A stretch of 21,014 nucleotides of DNA from positions 1-21,014 of the forward strand of contig JAJNQE010000007.1 in assembly GCA_021154985.1 (NCBI GenBank). The letters are read 5' to 3'. The notes below the pieces were generated by a model that was not told the DNA's origin, did no database searches, and was given only the letters and a program-made list of their open reading frames with translations. This DNA comes from Hydrogenophaga sp. Its GTDB lineage: Bacteria > Pseudomonadota > Gammaproteobacteria > Burkholderiales > Burkholderiaceae_C. The number at the start of each line of letters is the position of its first letter. Position 1 is the stretch's first letter. Below, piece after piece: positions 1 to 7,937 of this stretch. A program made the translations under genes and the position numbers.

Positions 1-123
1 CGGCTTTACTTGCGCCTGTGCCAGATCGTGGGCCTATCGCCGAACTGGTCTCGGATGCCCCACAAGCCACTTGTTCACGCACTCACCAGGTCAACACCGC
101 GTGTGGCCTTGGCGTCAATCTGA
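1..123 (+). pseudogene. IS5-family transposase, C-terminal fragment (copy A)
   Basis: Frame 1 reads a transposase tail that starts RLYLRLCQ, contains LSPNW and ends at TGA 121-123, about 40 residues. The same RLYLRLCQ...LSPNW stretch occurs in copy B at 485-532, which identifies it as the same family. The residues after LSPNW differ from copy B, so this is a related but distinct element. The gene is cut by the window start, and upstream sequence could contain more of it. The catalytic part is not visible. Confidence 0.6.
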
Positions 124-140
124 ATAAATCAGGGCCGACT
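121..140 (+). repeat. IS tail repeat, first copy (second at 604-623)
   Basis: The 20-base stretch beginning TGAATAAATCAG and ending GCCGACT occurs here and again at 604-623 with one mismatch. Both lie immediately after a transposase stop codon, so they look like the conserved right-end tails of two related IS elements. In this copy the stop codon TGA lies inside the repeat. Confidence 0.7.
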
Positions 141-601
141 AGAGAGCAACTGGAGCAGGTCACCATCCTGATACAGGACACGGGATGCAAGCCAGTCACC
201 GCGTATGTCGACCTGGGTTACCGGGGCGTGGATGCGGACAACCCGACGGTGGCCATCAAGCACCGGGGCAAGTTGAAGACGCTCACGACGCAAGAGAGAA
301 AGCGGCTCAAGCGGCGCAGGCGATCGAGCCGATCATCGGGCACCTGAAAGCCGATCACGGCATGGACCGCTGTCATCTCAAAGGCGAGCAAGGTGACCGG
401 CTGCACGCTGTGCTGTGTGCGGCGGGCTACAACATCCGCTGGCTGCTTCGGATGATCACCAAGAAGGGAGTGCCCTTCTTGCAGCGGCTTTATTTGCGCC
501 TGTGCCAAAGCGCCGCGCTATCGCCGAACTGGCGTCAAATGTTGCGCGGCCTCGTTTGCATCGCGTCCAGCGGGTCAGCTCTGCGCGAGTTGGCGGCTTG
601 A
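141..601 (+). pseudogene. IS5-family transposase, truncated and frameshifted (copy B)
   Basis: The region encodes the C-terminal half of an IS5-family DDE transposase. Visible family hallmarks are VTAYVDLGYRGVD (second catalytic Asp region), KHRGKLKTL, and IEPIIGHLKADHGMDRCHLKG, the part carrying the catalytic Glu. The first part is in frame 3 (141 to about 317) and the rest in frame 2 (about 318 to stop TGA 599-601). Family members read LKRRQAIEPIIGHLK continuously, and restoring one C near 316-318 would repair the frame, so a one-base deletion is the likely lesion. The N-terminal half, including the first catalytic Asp, is missing. The gene is non-functional. Confidence 0.75.
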
Positions 602-603
602 AA

Positions 604-623
604 TGAATAAATCAGCGCCGACT
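604..623 (+). repeat. IS tail repeat, second copy
   Basis: This matches 121-140 except for one base and marks the right end of the transposase remnant of copy B. Similarity to copy A is not followed past this point because copy A is interrupted at 141. Between it and the next start codon at 760 I see no further gene and no convincing promoter; expression of the metal cluster probably starts somewhere in 624-759. Confidence 0.6.
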
Positions 624-759
624 CCGTAGCACTCCTCGTGTCAGCGCGGAGGTTGTGCAGACGCTTCGAGGCGCATGCTTGGATGGGATTGATAAACCCC
701 CACGGTTTAGACGCCAATGTGGTGACGAAGCAAACACCGGAGACGCTACACTCCGCCTA

Positions 760-1134
760 GTGAGAAAAATACTCTTCATACTTCTACTTGTCTTCCTGCC
801 GTTCCAGCTCAGCTGGGCGGCGGTGGCGCCATATTGCGGACATGAAACACAGATAAGTGCCGAGCCTTTCGGGCACCATGAACATCAGCACGACGAGGAT
901 GCGAATCCGACTGCCGGGCCAGGTGTTGATTTGTATGTTGGCGACGGGAACACGCCCCCAGCCTTGGATTTGGACTGTGGTCATTGCCACGGAACAGTCG
1001 GCATGATGTTGAAATTGCCTGCGGAGCTAAGGAACGCAATTTCGACTGCTTCGCCGGATGTGAGGCTCGCCGAGTCCTTTGGTTTGCACTTTCCTGCCCG
1101 ACCCGAACGTCCTAAATGGGAACCCCTCGCCTGA
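760..1134 (+). CDS. czcI: CzcI-like metal-resistance periplasmic protein
   Basis: This 124-residue protein resembles CzcI, a small periplasmic protein encoded first in czc operons and thought to act in regulation of Co/Zn/Cd efflux. A GTG start at 760 gives a good Sec signal (VRKILFILLLVFLPFQLSWA) with the usual CzcI ending LPFQLSWAAVAPYC. The mature part has two candidate metal sites: CGHE followed by GHHEHQHDED, and a later DCGHCHG. An upstream in-frame ATG at 655 would add 35 residues unlike the family and bury the signal peptide, so GTG is preferred although its ribosome-binding site is weak. The gene lies between the IS remnant and the czcC-like gene. Its precise role in these operons is not settled. 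Confidence 0.75.
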   Translation: MRKILFILLLVFLPFQLSWAAVAPYCGHETQISAEPFGHHEHQHDEDANPTAGPGVDLYVGDGNTPPALDLDCGHCHGTVGMMLKLPAELRNAISTASPDVRLAESFGLHFPARPERPKWEPLA

Positions 1135-1143
1135 TCGGCGAGG
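1125..1143 (+). promoter_or_regulatory. Hairpin overlapping the czcI stop codon
   Basis: A perfect 7-bp stem (CCTCGCC / GGCGAGG) with a 5-base loop that contains the TGA stop of the czcI-like gene, followed by a pyrimidine-rich run (TCTTCTCCTCTTC) without a clean T-tract. It could act as a weak terminator, attenuator or mRNA-processing site separating czcI from czcC. It is not a classical intrinsic terminator. Confidence 0.4.
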
Positions 1144-1278
1144 CGGGTCTTCTCCTCTTCTGAAGCCCGTTCGCGCGTGAGTGCGTGCCGCATGCATGCG
1201 GTGCCCTCAGGCACGACGTGACCTTTTGGTTGCCGCTTGCCGATCTCCTGTGAGTTGTTTTCAACACTGGAGAATCGG

Positions 1279-2592
1279 ATGAACTCAAGAACTCGAATCA
1301 ATGTTTGGCTGACAAAAGCCACCGTGGGTGCCGCTGCGACCCTCTTCGGCACGATCGCGCTGGCGCAAGTTGTCCCAGGGGCCGCTGCAACTGTCACGGT
1401 TGTGGGAGCCGGCAGTGCAGAAACCGCTGCAGGCCCACTGAACTTGCGTCAAATCTTCGACGCAGCTTGGACCCGCCAGCCCGAAGCCCTTGCGCTGCAG
1501 GCGAGGCGCGAGGCTGCTGGCGCGCAGCGAAATGCCGCCAAGTCGTGGACGCCGCAGCCGGCGGCCCTCGAACTCTCAAACAAAACTGACCGCCTGGGTA
1601 GCAACCGAGGGGCGCGCGAAGTCGAGATCGGCATCGCCGTGCCGCTGTGGTTGCCCGGAGAACGCGGTGGCAGCGCAGCGCTGGCCGTAGCTGAAGGTGC
1701 AGCTATCGAAAGCCGCGCCGATGCGGCGCAACTGCGCGTCGCTGCTACTGTTCGCGATGCTTGGTGGCAGTGGCAGCGTGCGCGTATCGAGGTCGGGACT
1801 GCCCGCGATCAACTCGGCAACACCCGTCTGATTGCCGCTGACGTGGCTCGCCGCGCGAGGGCCGGTGATCTGGCCCGCGCGGACCAGCACCAGGCCGACG
1901 GCGCTGTGGCCAGCGCGCAAGCAAGCTTGGCTCAGGCTGAGAACAGTCTTGCAGCGGCTCGACAGTATCTGCGTGCACTCGCTGGGGTGGCACTCGCCTT
2001 GTCAGAAACAGGCGACGCACTGGCCGAGCCGGATCCAGGCGCGGTGGTGGTGGACTTTGAAGCCCACGCTGCGTTGCAAGAGCTCAGGGACCGTGCAGCG
2101 GTGGCCGAGCGTAACTTCGCATTGATCGCGAGCCAGTCGCGTGCCAACCCCGAGCTGATGCTGGCCACGACGCGCGACCGTGGAGCCCGCAGCGAGGCGT
2201 CCCAGAACACCATCACGCTGGGCATTCGCATCCCTTTCGGCGCTGGCCCGCGCTCTGATGCCCGACGAGCTAACGCGCGCGCTGAAGCGACGGAAGCACA
2301 GGCGCAGCTGTCCCTTGAACGTGAGCGTCTCACTGCTGAACAGGAAGCAGCGCGTGTGCGGGTGGAGTCCTCGCGCACGCAGCTGGAGGCCGCGCAGAGG
2401 CGTGCGCAACTGGCCCGCGAATCACGCGGCTTTTTCGACAAGTCCTTTCGACTTGGAGAAACCGACCTTCCGACGCGCCTGCGCATCGAGGCCGAAGCCG
2501 CCGAGGCCGACCGTCAAGCGGCGCGCACGCGCATCGAACTCGCTGCGGCAATCTCCGCATGGCGCCAGGCCCTTGGCCTGCTTCCTCAATAA
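1279..2592 (+). CDS. czcC: CzcC-like outer-membrane channel of a metal RND efflux system
   Basis: This 437-residue protein belongs to the TolC/CzcC outer-membrane factor family, which forms the exit duct of tripartite efflux pumps. The ATG at 1279 is preceded by GGAG six bases upstream and opens a hydrophobic signal region ending near ALAQ. An ATG at 1237 in the same frame would place 14 residues before the signal and is less likely. The mature part shows the two-fold repeat expected of the family: Ala/Arg/Glu-rich long helices (residues roughly 80-130, 160-240 and 320-410) interrupted by strands such as VEIGIAVPLWLPGERGG and its counterpart ITLGIRIPFGAGPRSD, which form the beta-barrel parts. 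It sits upstream of the adaptor and pump genes, as in czcCBA operons. Confidence 0.88.
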   Translation: MNSRTRINVWLTKATVGAAATLFGTIALAQVVPGAAATVTVVGAGSAETAAGPLNLRQIFDAAWTRQPEALALQARREAAGAQRNAAKSWTPQPAALELSNKTDRLGSNRGAREVEIGIAVPLWLPGERGGSAALAVAEGAAIESRADAAQLRVAATVRDAWWQWQRARIEVGTARDQLGNTRLIAADVARRARAGDLARADQHQADGAVASAQASLAQAENSLAAARQYLRALAGVALALSETGDALAEPDPGAVVVDFEAHAALQELRDRAAVAERNFALIASQSRANPELMLATTRDRGARSEASQNTITLGIRIPFGAGPRSDARRANARAEATEAQAQLSLERERLTAEQEAARVRVESSRTQLEAAQRRAQLARESRGFFDKSFRLGETDLPTRLRIEAEAAEADRQAARTRIELAAAISAWRQALGLLPQ

Positions 2593-2657
2593 CGCCTCAG
2601 TCCCGGCCAAAGAACGTGTCCTTGATGCCTCTCATTGAATCTTTCAGGAACCTTTTC

Positions 2658-3212
2658 ATGAACTTCTTTAAATTTCCAGCCGCACCGCTCGCTGTGGCGC
2701 TCCTCGTCGTATTTCCTTCCTGGGCAGGCGAGGGCCATGACCACGGTGACGCTGCCCCTGCAGCCGTCGGTCAAGCGCTTCCGAAGTTTGCGGCGGTGTC
2801 TGAGACCTTCGAACTGGTCGGCATACTCAGCGGCAAGCAGATCACCTTGTACCTGGACCGCTTTGCCGACAACAGCCCAGTTCGTGGTGCGCAGATCGAG
2901 CTTGAGATCGGGGGTGTGAAGTTCATGGCCGAAAAACAGGGGGAAGACGAATACGAAGTCGTGCTGCCCGACGAGCCCAAGCCAGGCGTTTTGTCTGTTG
3001 CTGCAACAGTCATCGCAGGCAGTGAGACCGACTTGCTGGCTGGTGAACTCGACATTCACGAGGAGGCGCGCTCCGAGGAGGCTGCTGCGGCTAATGGATG
3101 GACAAAATACGCAGGCTGGGCTGCCGGCGGCGTGGCGTTTTTGGCCATGCTGTTTTGGGGTGGACGTCGTTTGATGGGCGCTCGCAGCGTCCGTGCAGGA
3201 GGTGCAGCATGA
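2658..3212 (+). CDS. Unrecognised periplasmic His-motif protein with C-terminal membrane anchor (czc cluster)
   Basis: This 184-residue protein sits between the czcC- and czcB-like genes. It starts at ATG 2658 with AGGA at a suitable distance; the longer open frame from 2559 overlaps czcC and lacks a sensible signal. A signal peptide is followed directly by GEGHDHGD, the same motif that opens the mature czcB-like protein. Next comes a beta-rich domain of about 100 residues (roughly LYLDRFADNSPVRGAQIELEIGG to LLAGELDIHEE), then one transmembrane helix (GWAAGGVAFLAMLFWGG) and a short basic tail. The beta domain resembles Ig-like segments in some RND adaptor proteins and FixH/YtkA-type domains. 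I infer a membrane-anchored metal-binding helper of the pump. Its stop overlaps the next start (ATGA at 3209-3212), so it is translationally coupled to the adaptor. Confidence 0.75.
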   Translation: MNFFKFPAAPLAVALLVVFPSWAGEGHDHGDAAPAAVGQALPKFAAVSETFELVGILSGKQITLYLDRFADNSPVRGAQIELEIGGVKFMAEKQGEDEYEVVLPDEPKPGVLSVAATVIAGSETDLLAGELDIHEEARSEEAAAANGWTKYAGWAAGGVAFLAMLFWGGRRLMGARSVRAGGAA

Positions 3213-4321
3213 AGCGCCCGTTGATCGCCTCCAGTCTGGCGCTGTGGTTCGCCCTGGCCGCGCTGTCCCCCGCCCATGCCGGTGAAGGCCATGACCACGG
3301 CGATGCACTCGCAGCGCCCAGCGCCAGCGGTCCGCAGCGCCAACCTGACGGCAGCGTATTCTTGCCCAAGCCCGCACAGCGCCAGCTGGGCGTGCGCACC
3401 GCAGTCACCGTCGCGGCTGAACTGCCGCGCACGGTGGAACTCAGCGCCAAGGTGCTGATGGACCCGAACGCGGGCGGCAAAGTGCAGCCGCTCAATGCTG
3501 GTCGTATCGAGCCCGGGCCGCGCGGTCTGCCCGACCCCGGACAGACAGTGCGCAAAGGCGAGGTACTTGCCTACGTCGTCCCATCAACGGCACCGATCGA
3601 ACGCTCCAACCAAGCCGCGCAACTTGCCGAGCTGCGTGCTGCAAAGGCCTTGGCCGACAAGCGCATCGCGCGCTTGCAGGAACTGGCCGACACGGTGCCG
3701 CGCAAGGAGATCGAAGCGGCTGAAAGCGAAGCCGCCAGTCTGACGGCGCGCATTTCTGCTGTCGGTGGTGGTCTGTCCAACCGTGAGGCGCTGCTGGCAC
3801 CGGTGTCTGGTGTGATTGCCTCGGCCAACGTGGTGGCAGGCCAGGTGGTGGATGCACGCGAACTCATCTTCGAGATCGTCGACCCTTCTCGGCTGCGCAT
3901 TGAGGCGCTGGCCTTCGACGCCGCGATCGCATCGAACATCGGTGGTGCGACGATGGCTGTGGGCGACCAGCGGGTGCCACTGACTTTCGTCGGTGCTGCG
4001 CGCAGCCTGCGGGAGCAGGCACTGCCCTTGTCCTTCCGAGCGCAGGGCAGCGCACTGAATCAGTTGGCCGTCGGCCAGCCGTTGCGTGTGTTCGTGCAGA
4101 CCAAAGACAAAGTCAAAGGTATCGCGGTGCCGGTGGCGTCACTGATGAAAAACCCGGCCAACCAGACCATCGTCTGGGTCAAGACAGCGCCGGAACGGTT
4201 CGAGCCGCGCACCGTCACAACCGAGCCGCTGGACGGCGTCACTGCCGCGATCACCTCCGGGCTCGAACCCGGCGACCGCGTTGCGACGCAAGGCGCCACT
4301 TTGATCAACCAGGTACGCTGA
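3209..4321 (+). CDS. czcB: CzcB-like periplasmic adaptor (membrane fusion protein) of a metal RND efflux system
   Basis: The protein of 370 residues links the inner-membrane pump to the outer-membrane channel. Its start is set by a perfect AGGAGG (3197-3202) six bases before ATG 3209, overlapping the previous stop. A signal peptide (LALWFALAALSPAHA) is followed by GEGHDHGD, a probable metal site. The HlyD-type body shows a beta-barrel/lipoyl half (NAGRIEPG...GQTVRKGEVLAYVVP), an alpha-hairpin coiled coil rich in Ala, Glu and Lys (about residues 130-190), the second lipoyl half (LLAPVSGVIASANVVAGQVV), a beta-barrel domain (DPSRLRIEALAF) and a membrane-proximal domain (ITSGLEPGDRVATQGATLI). The stop is one base before the pump start, so both are coupled. 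Confidence 0.88.
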   Translation: MKRPLIASSLALWFALAALSPAHAGEGHDHGDALAAPSASGPQRQPDGSVFLPKPAQRQLGVRTAVTVAAELPRTVELSAKVLMDPNAGGKVQPLNAGRIEPGPRGLPDPGQTVRKGEVLAYVVPSTAPIERSNQAAQLAELRAAKALADKRIARLQELADTVPRKEIEAAESEAASLTARISAVGGGLSNREALLAPVSGVIASANVVAGQVVDARELIFEIVDPSRLRIEALAFDAAIASNIGGATMAVGDQRVPLTFVGAARSLREQALPLSFRAQGSALNQLAVGQPLRVFVQTKDKVKGIAVPVASLMKNPANQTIVWVKTAPERFEPRTVTTEPLDGVTAAITSGLEPGDRVATQGATLINQVR

Positions 4322-4322
4322 T

Positions 4323-7300
4323 ATGTTTAAGTGGCTTCTCGATAACAGCCTGCCGAACCGGCTGCTGGTGATCATCGCCAGTGTCGTGCTGATGGCCTAC
4401 GGCGCATTCACGCTGTCCACCACGCCGGTGGACGTTTTTCCCGACCTCAACAAGCCCACCGTCACCATCATGACCGAGGCTGGCGGCATGGCTGCCGAGG
4501 AGGTCGAGCAGCTCATCACCTTTCCGCTGGAGACGACCATGAACGGTCTGCCCGGTGTGGAGTCGGTGCGCTCGACCTCCTCGGCTGGGCTGTCCTTTCT
4601 CTACGTCACCTTTGATTGGAGCACCGACATCTTTCGCGCCCGGCAGTTGGTGTCGGAGCGGCTGTCGTCGATGGAAGAAGGCATTGCCGAGGGCGTGGTG
4701 CCGCGCATGGGCCCGATCAGCTCGATCATGGGCGAGATCATGCAGATTGCGATCCCGGTCGATCCGAGCAAGATCAGCGCGATGGCCGTGCGTGAATACG
4801 CCGACTGGGTGTTGCGGCCTCGGCTGCTGTCTGTCCCGGGTGTCGCGCAGGTCATCCCGATCGGCGGTGAAGTGCGGCAGTTTCAGGTGCAACCCAACAC
4901 CGCGCGCATGGCCGAACTGGGCATCACTCACGACCAGCTCGAAGGCGCGTTGAAGGGGTACTCGTCCAACACCTCGGGCGGTTTCCTGGAGCTCAATGGC
5001 CGGGAGTACCTGATCCGCAACCTGGGCCGCACATCACGCCTGGAAGACCTGAACAACCTGGCATTGACCTCCAAGGACGGACAACCAATCTTGATGCGCC
5101 AGATCGCGGAGGTCACCTTCGCTGCGGCTCTAAAGCGCGGTGATGCCGGCTACGAGGGCAAGCCAGCCGTGATCCTCGGCATTCAGAAGCAGCCCACCGC
5201 CGACACGATCGCGCTGACGCAATCCATCGAAGAAGCGCTGGTGGGGTTGAACGCCTCATTACCAGCCGGCATGGAAGCGCCGCGTGTGACCTTCCGCCAG
5301 GCTAGCTTCATTGAAGCGTCGATCACCACGCTGCAGGGCAAGCTGATCGGCGCATCGATTTTCGTGGCGGTGATCCTGTTCTTCTTTCTGGGAACCCTGC
5401 GGCCGACCGTCATTGCGTTGACGGCCATTCCTGTGTCGATCTTTATTACCGCGCTGGTCTTCAAGTACTTCGGGTTGTCGATCAACACCATGACTCTTGG
5501 CGGTCTGGCCATCGCCATCGGTGGCTTGGTCGACGATGCGGTGGTCGGCGTGGAAAACGTATTACGGCGGCTGAAGGCCGACCGGGCCAGCCATCCAGAC
5601 CACCGCTTGCACCCGATCGAGATCGTGGCGCGCGCAACAATGGAAGTGCGATCGGCCATTCTGTACGCCACGATCATCATCGTGCTTGTCTTCATCCCGC
5701 TGTTTGCACTGCCGGGGCTGGAAGGCAAGCTGTTCGCGCCGCTGGGCGTTGCCTTCATTGTCTCGACGTTGGCGTCGTTGATCGTGTCCGTGACAGTGAC
5801 GCCCGTGCTCAGCTTCTACCTGCTGCCGCGCATGAAGAACCTTGACCACGGCGACACCAAGGTTTTGGCCTGGTTGAAAGCGCGTTACCGCAGCAGCCTG
5901 CAAGGCGTGCTTGATCGGCCGAAGGTGGCCATGGCAACTGCTGGTGCCGCCGTGTTGGTGGCAGCCGCAGCAGTGCCGTTTTTCCCCACCACTTTCCTGC
6001 CGCCCTTCAACGAGGGCACGCTGCTGATCGGCCTGCGCCTGAATCCTGGCGTCACGCTGACGGAGTCGTCTGCGCTCGCGCGCCAGGCCGAAGTGCTGGT
6101 CAAGCAGGTGCCCGAGGTGACACACGTCGGGCGGAGAAGCGGCCGGGCGGAATTGGATGAACACGCGGAAGGTGTGCACGTCAACGAGCTCGACGTGGGC
6201 CTGAAACCCACTGCGGAGCTGACCCGCACGATGGATGAGATCAAGGCCGACATCCGGGCGCGACTGGTGAACCTGCCGGCGGCGCTGGAGATCGGCCAAC
6301 CGATCTCGCACCGCATTGACCACATGTTGTCGGGTGTCCGCTCTCAGATCGCGATCAAGATCTTTGGCGAGGACCTCGATGCGCTGCGCGGCCAAGCTGA
6401 CGTGCTTCGCGCGAAGCTGGCCACGATCCCCGGCATTGCTGACCTGCAAATCGAGAAGCAGGTGCTGGCGCCGCAGATCAAGGTGCGCATCGACTATGCG
6501 GCTGCAGCACAGTACGGCGTGCCCGCGCCCCAAGTGCTCAACGCGCTGCAGGCGCTGGTCGAAGGCGAGAAGATCACGCAGATCGTCGAAGGCAGCCGGC
6601 GCTTTGCGCTGGTGGTGAAACTGCCGGAATCGGCGCGATCGGTCGATGGCCTTGGCCAGATCCTGATCGAAACGCCGAACGGCCGCATTCCGCTGTCCAA
6701 GATCGCCACCATCGAGGACGGCGACGGCCCGAACCAGATCAGTCGGGACGACGGCAAGCGGCGCATCGTGCTGTCGGCCAACGCGTCAGGAAGGGCCTTG
6801 TCCGAGATCGTCGCGGACATCCGCAAAGTGGTGGCTGAAACCGATCTGCCCGAGGGCTACTTCATCACTTTGGGCGGCCAGTTTCAAGCCCAGGAGGAGG
6901 CCTCGCGTCTGGTCGGCCTGTTGTCTATCGTGTCGCTAACGTTGATGTTCGTGGTGCTCTACAGCCGCTACAAATCGGCTGTGCTGTCAGCGCTGATCAT
7001 GGTGAACATTCCGCTGGCCCTCGTTGGCGCGGTGCTTGGCCTGTGGCTGTCGGGCCAGCCGTTGAGCGTAGCGGCGCTGGTGGGCTTCATCACGCTGGCA
7101 GGTATCTCGGTGCGCAACGGCATTCTGAAGGTCAGCCACTACATCAACCTGATGCGCTTCGAGGGCGAGAACTTTGACCAGAAGATGATCATGCGGGGGT
7201 CGCTGGAACGCTTGAGCCCGGTGCTGATGACCGCGCTCGTCACCGCGTTCGCACTGGCGCCACTGTTGTTCGAGGCCGAGCAGCCTGGCACCGAGGTGCT

Positions 7301-7442
7301 GCACCCGGTGGCGGTGGTCATCTTTTCCGGTCTGATCAGCTCCACCCTACTTGACACCTTCCTCACGCCCGCGATGTTTTGGCTGTTCGGCCGCAAACCG
7401 GCAGAAGCCTTGATGAACGACAAGGACGCCGAGGCGCTCTGA
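4323..7442 (+). CDS. czcA: CzcA-family (HME-RND) heavy-metal/proton antiporter, non-canonical TM4 motif
   Basis: A full-length 1039-residue heavy-metal RND pump, which exports metal ions across the cell envelope using the proton gradient. It has a first TM helix, a large periplasmic loop (opening TTPVDVFPDLNKPTVTIMTEAGG, typical of the HME family), TM2-6 (about 335-490), TM7, a second periplasmic loop and TM8-12 (about 865-1020). In TM4, classical CzcA has D402-D408-E415. Here the aligned residues are A398-D404-E411, in the context AIGGLVDDAVVGVEN. TM11 reads AGISVRNGILK (R931, K936). These features separate it from textbook Co/Zn/Cd CzcA and from CusA, so the symbol is by family and operon position. 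The metal could be another divalent cation or copper/silver. It is the third pump component after the czcC- and czcB-like genes. Confidence 0.85.
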   Translation: MFKWLLDNSLPNRLLVIIASVVLMAYGAFTLSTTPVDVFPDLNKPTVTIMTEAGGMAAEEVEQLITFPLETTMNGLPGVESVRSTSSAGLSFLYVTFDWSTDIFRARQLVSERLSSMEEGIAEGVVPRMGPISSIMGEIMQIAIPVDPSKISAMAVREYADWVLRPRLLSVPGVAQVIPIGGEVRQFQVQPNTARMAELGITHDQLEGALKGYSSNTSGGFLELNGREYLIRNLGRTSRLEDLNNLALTSKDGQPILMRQIAEVTFAAALKRGDAGYEGKPAVILGIQKQPTADTIALTQSIEEALVGLNASLPAGMEAPRVTFRQASFIEASITTLQGKLIGASIFVAVILFFFLGTLRPTVIALTAIPVSIFITALVFKYFGLSINTMTLGGLAIAIGGLVDDAVVGVENVLRRLKADRASHPDHRLHPIEIVARATMEVRSAILYATIIIVLVFIPLFALPGLEGKLFAPLGVAFIVSTLASLIVSVTVTPVLSFYLLPRMKNLDHGDTKVLAWLKARYRSSLQGVLDRPKVAMATAGAAVLVAAAAVPFFPTTFLPPFNEGTLLIGLRLNPGVTLTESSALARQAEVLVKQVPEVTHVGRRSGRAELDEHAEGVHVNELDVGLKPTAELTRTMDEIKADIRARLVNLPAALEIGQPISHRIDHMLSGVRSQIAIKIFGEDLDALRGQADVLRAKLATIPGIADLQIEKQVLAPQIKVRIDYAAAAQYGVPAPQVLNALQALVEGEKITQIVEGSRRFALVVKLPESARSVDGLGQILIETPNGRIPLSKIATIEDGDGPNQISRDDGKRRIVLSANASGRALSEIVADIRKVVAETDLPEGYFITLGGQFQAQEEASRLVGLLSIVSLTLMFVVLYSRYKSAVLSALIMVNIPLALVGAVLGLWLSGQPLSVAALVGFITLAGISVRNGILKVSHYINLMRFEGENFDQKMIMRGSLERLSPVLMTALVTAFALAPLLFEAEQPGTEVLHPVAVVIFSGLISSTLLDTFLTPAMFWLFGRKPAEALMNDKDAEAL

Positions 7443-7481
7443 CCAGTCACCTGTTATGTCAACCACACCTAAAGGACTCTC

Positions 7482-7880
7482 ATGAAGACCCAAGCCTTCC
7501 TTGCCTCAGTCACCCTGGCGCTCGCCAGCTCTGCCCTTGCCGCCGGAGCAAAAGACGGTAAGGCGCACGACCACGCGCACGAGCACAAGCCGTTGCATGG
7601 CGGAGTCGTGGTCGAAGTCAAGGACGTCGACTACGAACTGGTCGCCAAGCCCACTGTGATCCAACTGCACTTGCGCGACCACGGCAAGGCCACAGATGTT
7701 TCCAAGGCTACGGCTAAGGTGACGCTGCTGACCGGCACCGAGAAGCAGGAGATCGAACTCAAGCCCGCCGGCGACAAGCTCGAAGCTATCGGCGCCTTCA
7801 AGGTCGAGCCTGGCACCAAGGCTGTGGCTGTGGTGGAGGTCGCTGGCAAGCAAGGGACGGCACGCTTCACGTTGAAGTGA
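7482..7880 (+). CDS. Small His-rich periplasmic protein of the metal-efflux cluster
   Basis: This is a 132-residue exported protein with a clear signal peptide (ending SSALAAG) and AAAGGA five bases before ATG 7482. Directly after the signal lies a His cluster, AHDHAHEHKPLHGG, likely to bind metal. The remainder is beta-rich with many Lys and Val residues (VVVEVKDVDYELVAKPTVIQLHLRDHGK... to RFTLK), which suggests an Ig-like or CopC-like sandwich. I do not recognise a named family, but similar short His-motif proteins occur next to czcCBA genes. It is the last gene before a strong terminator, 39 bases after the pump stop, and is probably co-transcribed. A periplasmic metal chaperone or buffer is the most likely role (inference). 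Confidence 0.75.
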   Translation: MKTQAFLASVTLALASSALAAGAKDGKAHDHAHEHKPLHGGVVVEVKDVDYELVAKPTVIQLHLRDHGKATDVSKATAKVTLLTGTEKQEIELKPAGDKLEAIGAFKVEPGTKAVAVVEVAGKQGTARFTLK

Positions 7881-7937
7881 CTTTTGAGACGTACCGCGTA
7901 TTGATCAAATCTCGGTCTGCCCGGCGGTATGAAGAAC

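Larger units (their letters stand above)
1..623 (+). mobile_element. Decayed IS5-family insertion sequence remnants, two copies fused
   Basis: The segment consists of the 3' end of one IS5-family transposase gene (1-123, with its terminal non-coding tail to 140) joined directly to the central and 3' part of a second, related one (141-601, tail to about 623). Positions 1-48 match 485-532 with a few substitutions, and the tails at 121-140 and 604-623 are nearly identical. No left end or N-terminal transposase coding is present, so neither copy could be autonomous. The remnants lie directly upstream of a metal-efflux cluster, which fits acquisition of that cluster on mobile DNA. The outer boundary near 623 is set by the end of similarity between the two tails; terminal inverted repeats could not be verified without a left end. 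Confidence 0.8.

Noticed and set aside
655..759. ATG start for the czcI-like gene at 655
   Set aside because: It would add a non-hydrophobic 35-residue leader before an otherwise standard signal peptide; the GTG at 760 fits the family.
624..759. MerR- or CzcR-type operator upstream of the metal genes
   Set aside because: I looked for a spaced dyad with promoter boxes and found only short partial matches (for example TTGATA at 689-694 without a matching -10).
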